Shown here: positions 62,109 to 64,000 of the stretch, in pieces
How positions within the stretch are numbered: the stretch's first letter is position 1
Layout: every line of letters begins with the position of its first letter
Assembly (NCBI RefSeq): GCF_014384805.1
Contig: NZ_JACRSS010000001.1
Coordinates: 682,001-746,000, forward strand
Length of the DNA stretch: 64,000 nucleotides
Origin: Guopingia tenuis
GTDB lineage: Bacteria > Bacillota > Clostridia > Christensenellales > Christensenellaceae
Reading direction: 5' to 3'
Notes under the pieces: generated by a model
The model's database searches: none
The model's input: only the letters and a program-made list of their open reading frames with translations
Told to the model about the DNA's origin: nothing
Made by a program: the position numbers and the translations under genes

Positions 62109-62846
62109 TTATTCACCCTCCTTTTTCACGCCCAGAGGATAATAGGGAATCATATTTTCCTTCAGCCATTCGATAGCGCCCGTGGGCGTCATGCCCCAGT
62201 TGGTGGGACAGGTGGAGAGAATTTCCACCATGGAGAAACCCTTTCCCTCCATCTGATAGGTAAATGCCTTTTTGATGGCCTTTTTCGCCTGGATGATATG
62301 CGGAACGTCATGGAGCGAAACCCGCTCAATGTAATAGGCGCCGTCAATGGTCGCCAGCATCTCCGACATCCGCAGGGGGGAGCCGCAGTGCTCCTTCTGC
62401 CGGCCATAGGGCGAGGTCGTCGTCACCTGTCCCACCAGCGTCGTGGGGGCCATCTGGCCGCCGGTCATGCCATAAATTGCGTTGTTGATGAAGATCGTGG
62501 AGATCTTCTCGCCGCGGCCCGCCGCATGGACGATCTCAGCCGCACCGATGGACGCCAGGTCGCCGTCGCCCTGATAGGTAAAGACCAGCTTATCCTTATG
62601 GACGCGCTTAGCCCCCGTCGCCACAGCCGGCGCACGGCCATGGGCCGCTTCCATCATGTCGCAGTTAAAATAGTTATAGGCAAACACGGCGCAGCCCACC
62701 GGCGCCACGCCGATGGCCTTGTCCTGCAGGCCCATCTCTTCAATACATTCCGCCACCAGCCGATGGGCGATGCCATGGGTGCAGCCCGGGCAATAGTGGA
62801 ACGGAACGTCCGTCAGCATTTTTGTCTTTTCAAATACCACTGCCAT
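62109..62846 (-). CDS. 2-Oxoacid:ferredoxin oxidoreductase beta subunit
   Basis: A 245-residue TPP-binding beta subunit. FHYCPGCTHGIAHRL at the N-terminus, APVGCAVFAYNYFNCD, the TPP/metal motif YQGDGDLASIGAAEIVHAAGRGEKI with NNAIYGMTGGQ, and the STCPTNWGMTP end are present. It has the conserved Cys residues of the proximal region. Full length. Confidence 0.94.
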   Translation of the reverse strand: MAVVFEKTKMLTDVPFHYCPGCTHGIAHRLVAECIEEMGLQDKAIGVAPVGCAVFAYNYFNCDMMEAAHGRAPAVATGAKRVHKDKLVFTYQGDGDLASIGAAEIVHAAGRGEKISTIFINNAIYGMTGGQMAPTTLVGQVTTTSPYGRQKEHCGSPLRMSEMLATIDGAYYIERVSLHDVPHIIQAKKAIKKAFTYQMEGKGFSMVEILSTCPTNWGMTPTGAIEWLKENMIPYYPLGVKKEGE

Positions 62847-62849
62847 CGC

Positions 62850-63908
62850 TTATTTCCCCTCCTTCAGCTGGATGAGCTTTTCGAGAATCGCATTGGGCGT
62901 GGGCAGGAAACCGCCCATCACGCCATAGAATTCCACCGGCTTTTTGCCGTTTACTGCCAGACGGACATCTTCCACCATCTGGCCTGCGCTCATCTCCACG
63001 GTCAGGAAACCCTTCACCTGATCCGCCGCCTTACAAAAGGCCTCGCTCGGGAACGGCCAAACCGTTTTGGGACGGATGATGCCGGCCTTGATGCCCATTT
63101 CCCGGGCTTTATTCACCGCACTTTTGGCGACCCGCGCCGTCGTGCCATAGGCCGCGATGCAGTATTCCGCATCTTCCATCTTATATTCTTCCACTCTCGT
63201 CTCGTTTTGCTTGATGAGTTCATAGCGCTTTTGCAGCCGGTCGGACACCACCTGCATCACCTCCGGTTCGATATAGAGGGAGTTGATGATGGCGCGCTCC
63301 CGCGTTCCATCCCAGCCGGTTGCCGCCCATGTCTTTTCCGGGATCTCCCGCTTGGGGGGCTGATGGAACTCCACCGGCTCCATCATCTGGCCGATCATGC
63401 CGTCGCCCAGAATCATCACCGGGTTCCGGTACATATCTGCAATGTCAAAAGCCTCCATGACCATATCCGCCGCCTCCTGAATGGAGGAAGGCGCCAGGAC
63501 TACCAGATGGTAATCCCCGTGGCCGCCGCCCTTGGTGGCCTGGAAATAGTCGCCCTGGGAGGGCTGGATGCCGCCGAGCCCGGGGCCCGTGCGGACGATA
63601 TTTACAACAACGCAGGGAAGCTCCGCGCACGCGATATAGCTGATTCCCTCCTGCTTCAGGCTGATGCCCGGGCTGGAAGAGGACGTCATCACGCGGGCGC
63701 CGGCGCCCGCCGCGCCATAGACCATATTGATGGCCGCCACTTCACTCTCTGCCTGTAAAAAACAACCGTCTACCTGCGGCATGCGTCTGCTCATGTATTC
63801 AGGCACCTCATTTTGCGGTGTGATGGGATACCCAAAGAAATATCTGCAGCCGGCCTGGATGGCCGCCTCTGCAATCGCTTCGCTGCCTTTCATTAATTTT
63901 TTCGCCAT
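62850..63908 (-). CDS. 2-Oxoacid:ferredoxin oxidoreductase alpha subunit (VorB-like)
   Basis: A 352-residue alpha subunit. GYPITPQNEVPEYMSRRMPQV near the N-terminus, AESEVAAINMVYGAAGAGARVMTSSSSPGISLKQEGISYIA and GPGLGGIQPSQGDYFQATKGGGHGDY match the 2-oxoisovalerate (VorB) branch better than the pyruvate or 2-oxoglutarate types, by my recollection of the families. It oxidises branched-chain 2-oxoacids to acyl-CoA. ATG 63908 is chosen; a GTG seven codons earlier is open. A ferredoxin-type subunit lies upstream. Confidence 0.85.
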   Translation of the reverse strand: MAKKLMKGSEAIAEAAIQAGCRYFFGYPITPQNEVPEYMSRRMPQVDGCFLQAESEVAAINMVYGAAGAGARVMTSSSSPGISLKQEGISYIACAELPCVVVNIVRTGPGLGGIQPSQGDYFQATKGGGHGDYHLVVLAPSSIQEAADMVMEAFDIADMYRNPVMILGDGMIGQMMEPVEFHQPPKREIPEKTWAATGWDGTRERAIINSLYIEPEVMQVVSDRLQKRYELIKQNETRVEEYKMEDAEYCIAAYGTTARVAKSAVNKAREMGIKAGIIRPKTVWPFPSEAFCKAADQVKGFLTVEMSAGQMVEDVRLAVNGKKPVEFYGVMGGFLPTPNAILEKLIQLKEGK

Positions 63909-63956
63909 ATGCTTGATTCCCTTCTGCACGCCGGAACGCTCTCCGCCCGGCCGCCA

Positions 63957-64000
63957 TTATTTTTCAACTGTGAACACCAGATCCGGGCACATCCGTGCGC
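63957..64000 (-). CDS. 4Fe-4S ferredoxin subunit of the oxidoreductase, 3' end only
   Basis: The right window edge cuts this gene. The last 14 codons read ARMCPDLVFTVEK, with the MCPD of a bacterial [4Fe-4S] ferredoxin domain, followed by TAA at 63957-63959. This is the expected delta (KorD/VorD) subunit upstream of the alpha subunit. Most of the gene is outside the window. Confidence 0.75.
   Translation of the reverse strand, partial: ARMCPDLVFTVEK

Overview
The window is a gene-dense piece of chromosome from a Gram-positive anaerobe of the class Clostridia, probably an endospore former or a close descendant of one. The evidence is the sporulation-type genes (SigH, YlbJ, a CwlD-like amidase, a SpoIID-like/peptidoglycan-binding protein), the Firmicutes gene clusters (ylb, yloU-yloV-recG, mrnC-rlmB-sigH) and the ferredoxin-linked fermentation genes. 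Third codon positions are GC-rich and AGGAGG-type ribosome binding sites are common. No phage, insertion sequence or CRISPR array was recognised. I cannot name the genus.

Layout, left to right. 0-6 kb: a tRNA/rRNA/ribosomal-protein modification operon (prmA-rsmE-mtaB, then a HIT protein) diverges from a cell-surface set (phosphodiester glycosidase, GT2-GtrA fusion, NTF2-like protein). 6-14.5 kb: scattered single genes (DUF368 lipid-carrier transporter, YcxB-like, glycerol-1-phosphate dehydrogenase, DusB, a membrane-anchored protein, a FAD-Rieske oxidoreductase) separated by long non-coding stretches that hold a flavodoxin remnant. 14.6-21.7 kb: a long leftward operon (cyclase, DUF1461, tsaD, amidase, mrnC, rlmB, sigH, greA, lysS). 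22-26.6 kb: pta-ackA-yceD-rpmF facing tmcAL. 27-35 kb: patatin, TetR, radical SAM, metK, an MMPL exporter and a heptad-repeat coil protein. 35-44 kb: ylbJ facing a coiled-coil protein-coaD-rsmD, then paaK-iorA-iorB-ACT-alr-folate ligase.

44-49 kb: a histidine phosphatase, a 99-bp tandem repeat in non-coding DNA, a Cys-tailed small protein, an Eis-like acetyltransferase and miaB. 49.0-49.86 kb: eight tRNA genes between a textbook promoter and a strong terminator, followed by a small AT-rich patch with a zinc-ribbon membrane protein. 50.7-56.6 kb: a HAD phosphatase, a two-gene cell-wall/spore-like pair, a BFD-like ferredoxin and recG. 56.7-61 kb: fakA (yloV)-asp23 (yloU), a membrane HTH regulator, a structured intergenic segment, a HAD hydrolase and rpmB. 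61.2-64 kb: a 50-residue membrane protein and a 2-oxoacid:ferredoxin oxidoreductase operon that runs off the right edge.

Together the metabolic genes suggest amino-acid fermentation. Aryl- and branched-chain 2-oxoacids would be oxidised to acyl-CoA by the Ior and Vor enzymes with ferredoxin as acceptor. PaaK handles aryl-CoA, and Pta-AckA makes ATP from acetyl-CoA. The rest is mainly core translation, tRNA modification, cell-wall and lipid housekeeping. I did not find a clearly new defence or mobile system. The best leads are the 99-bp repeat, the structured region near 59.7 kb, the TetR/radical SAM/MetK/MMPL block, and several small unnamed proteins.
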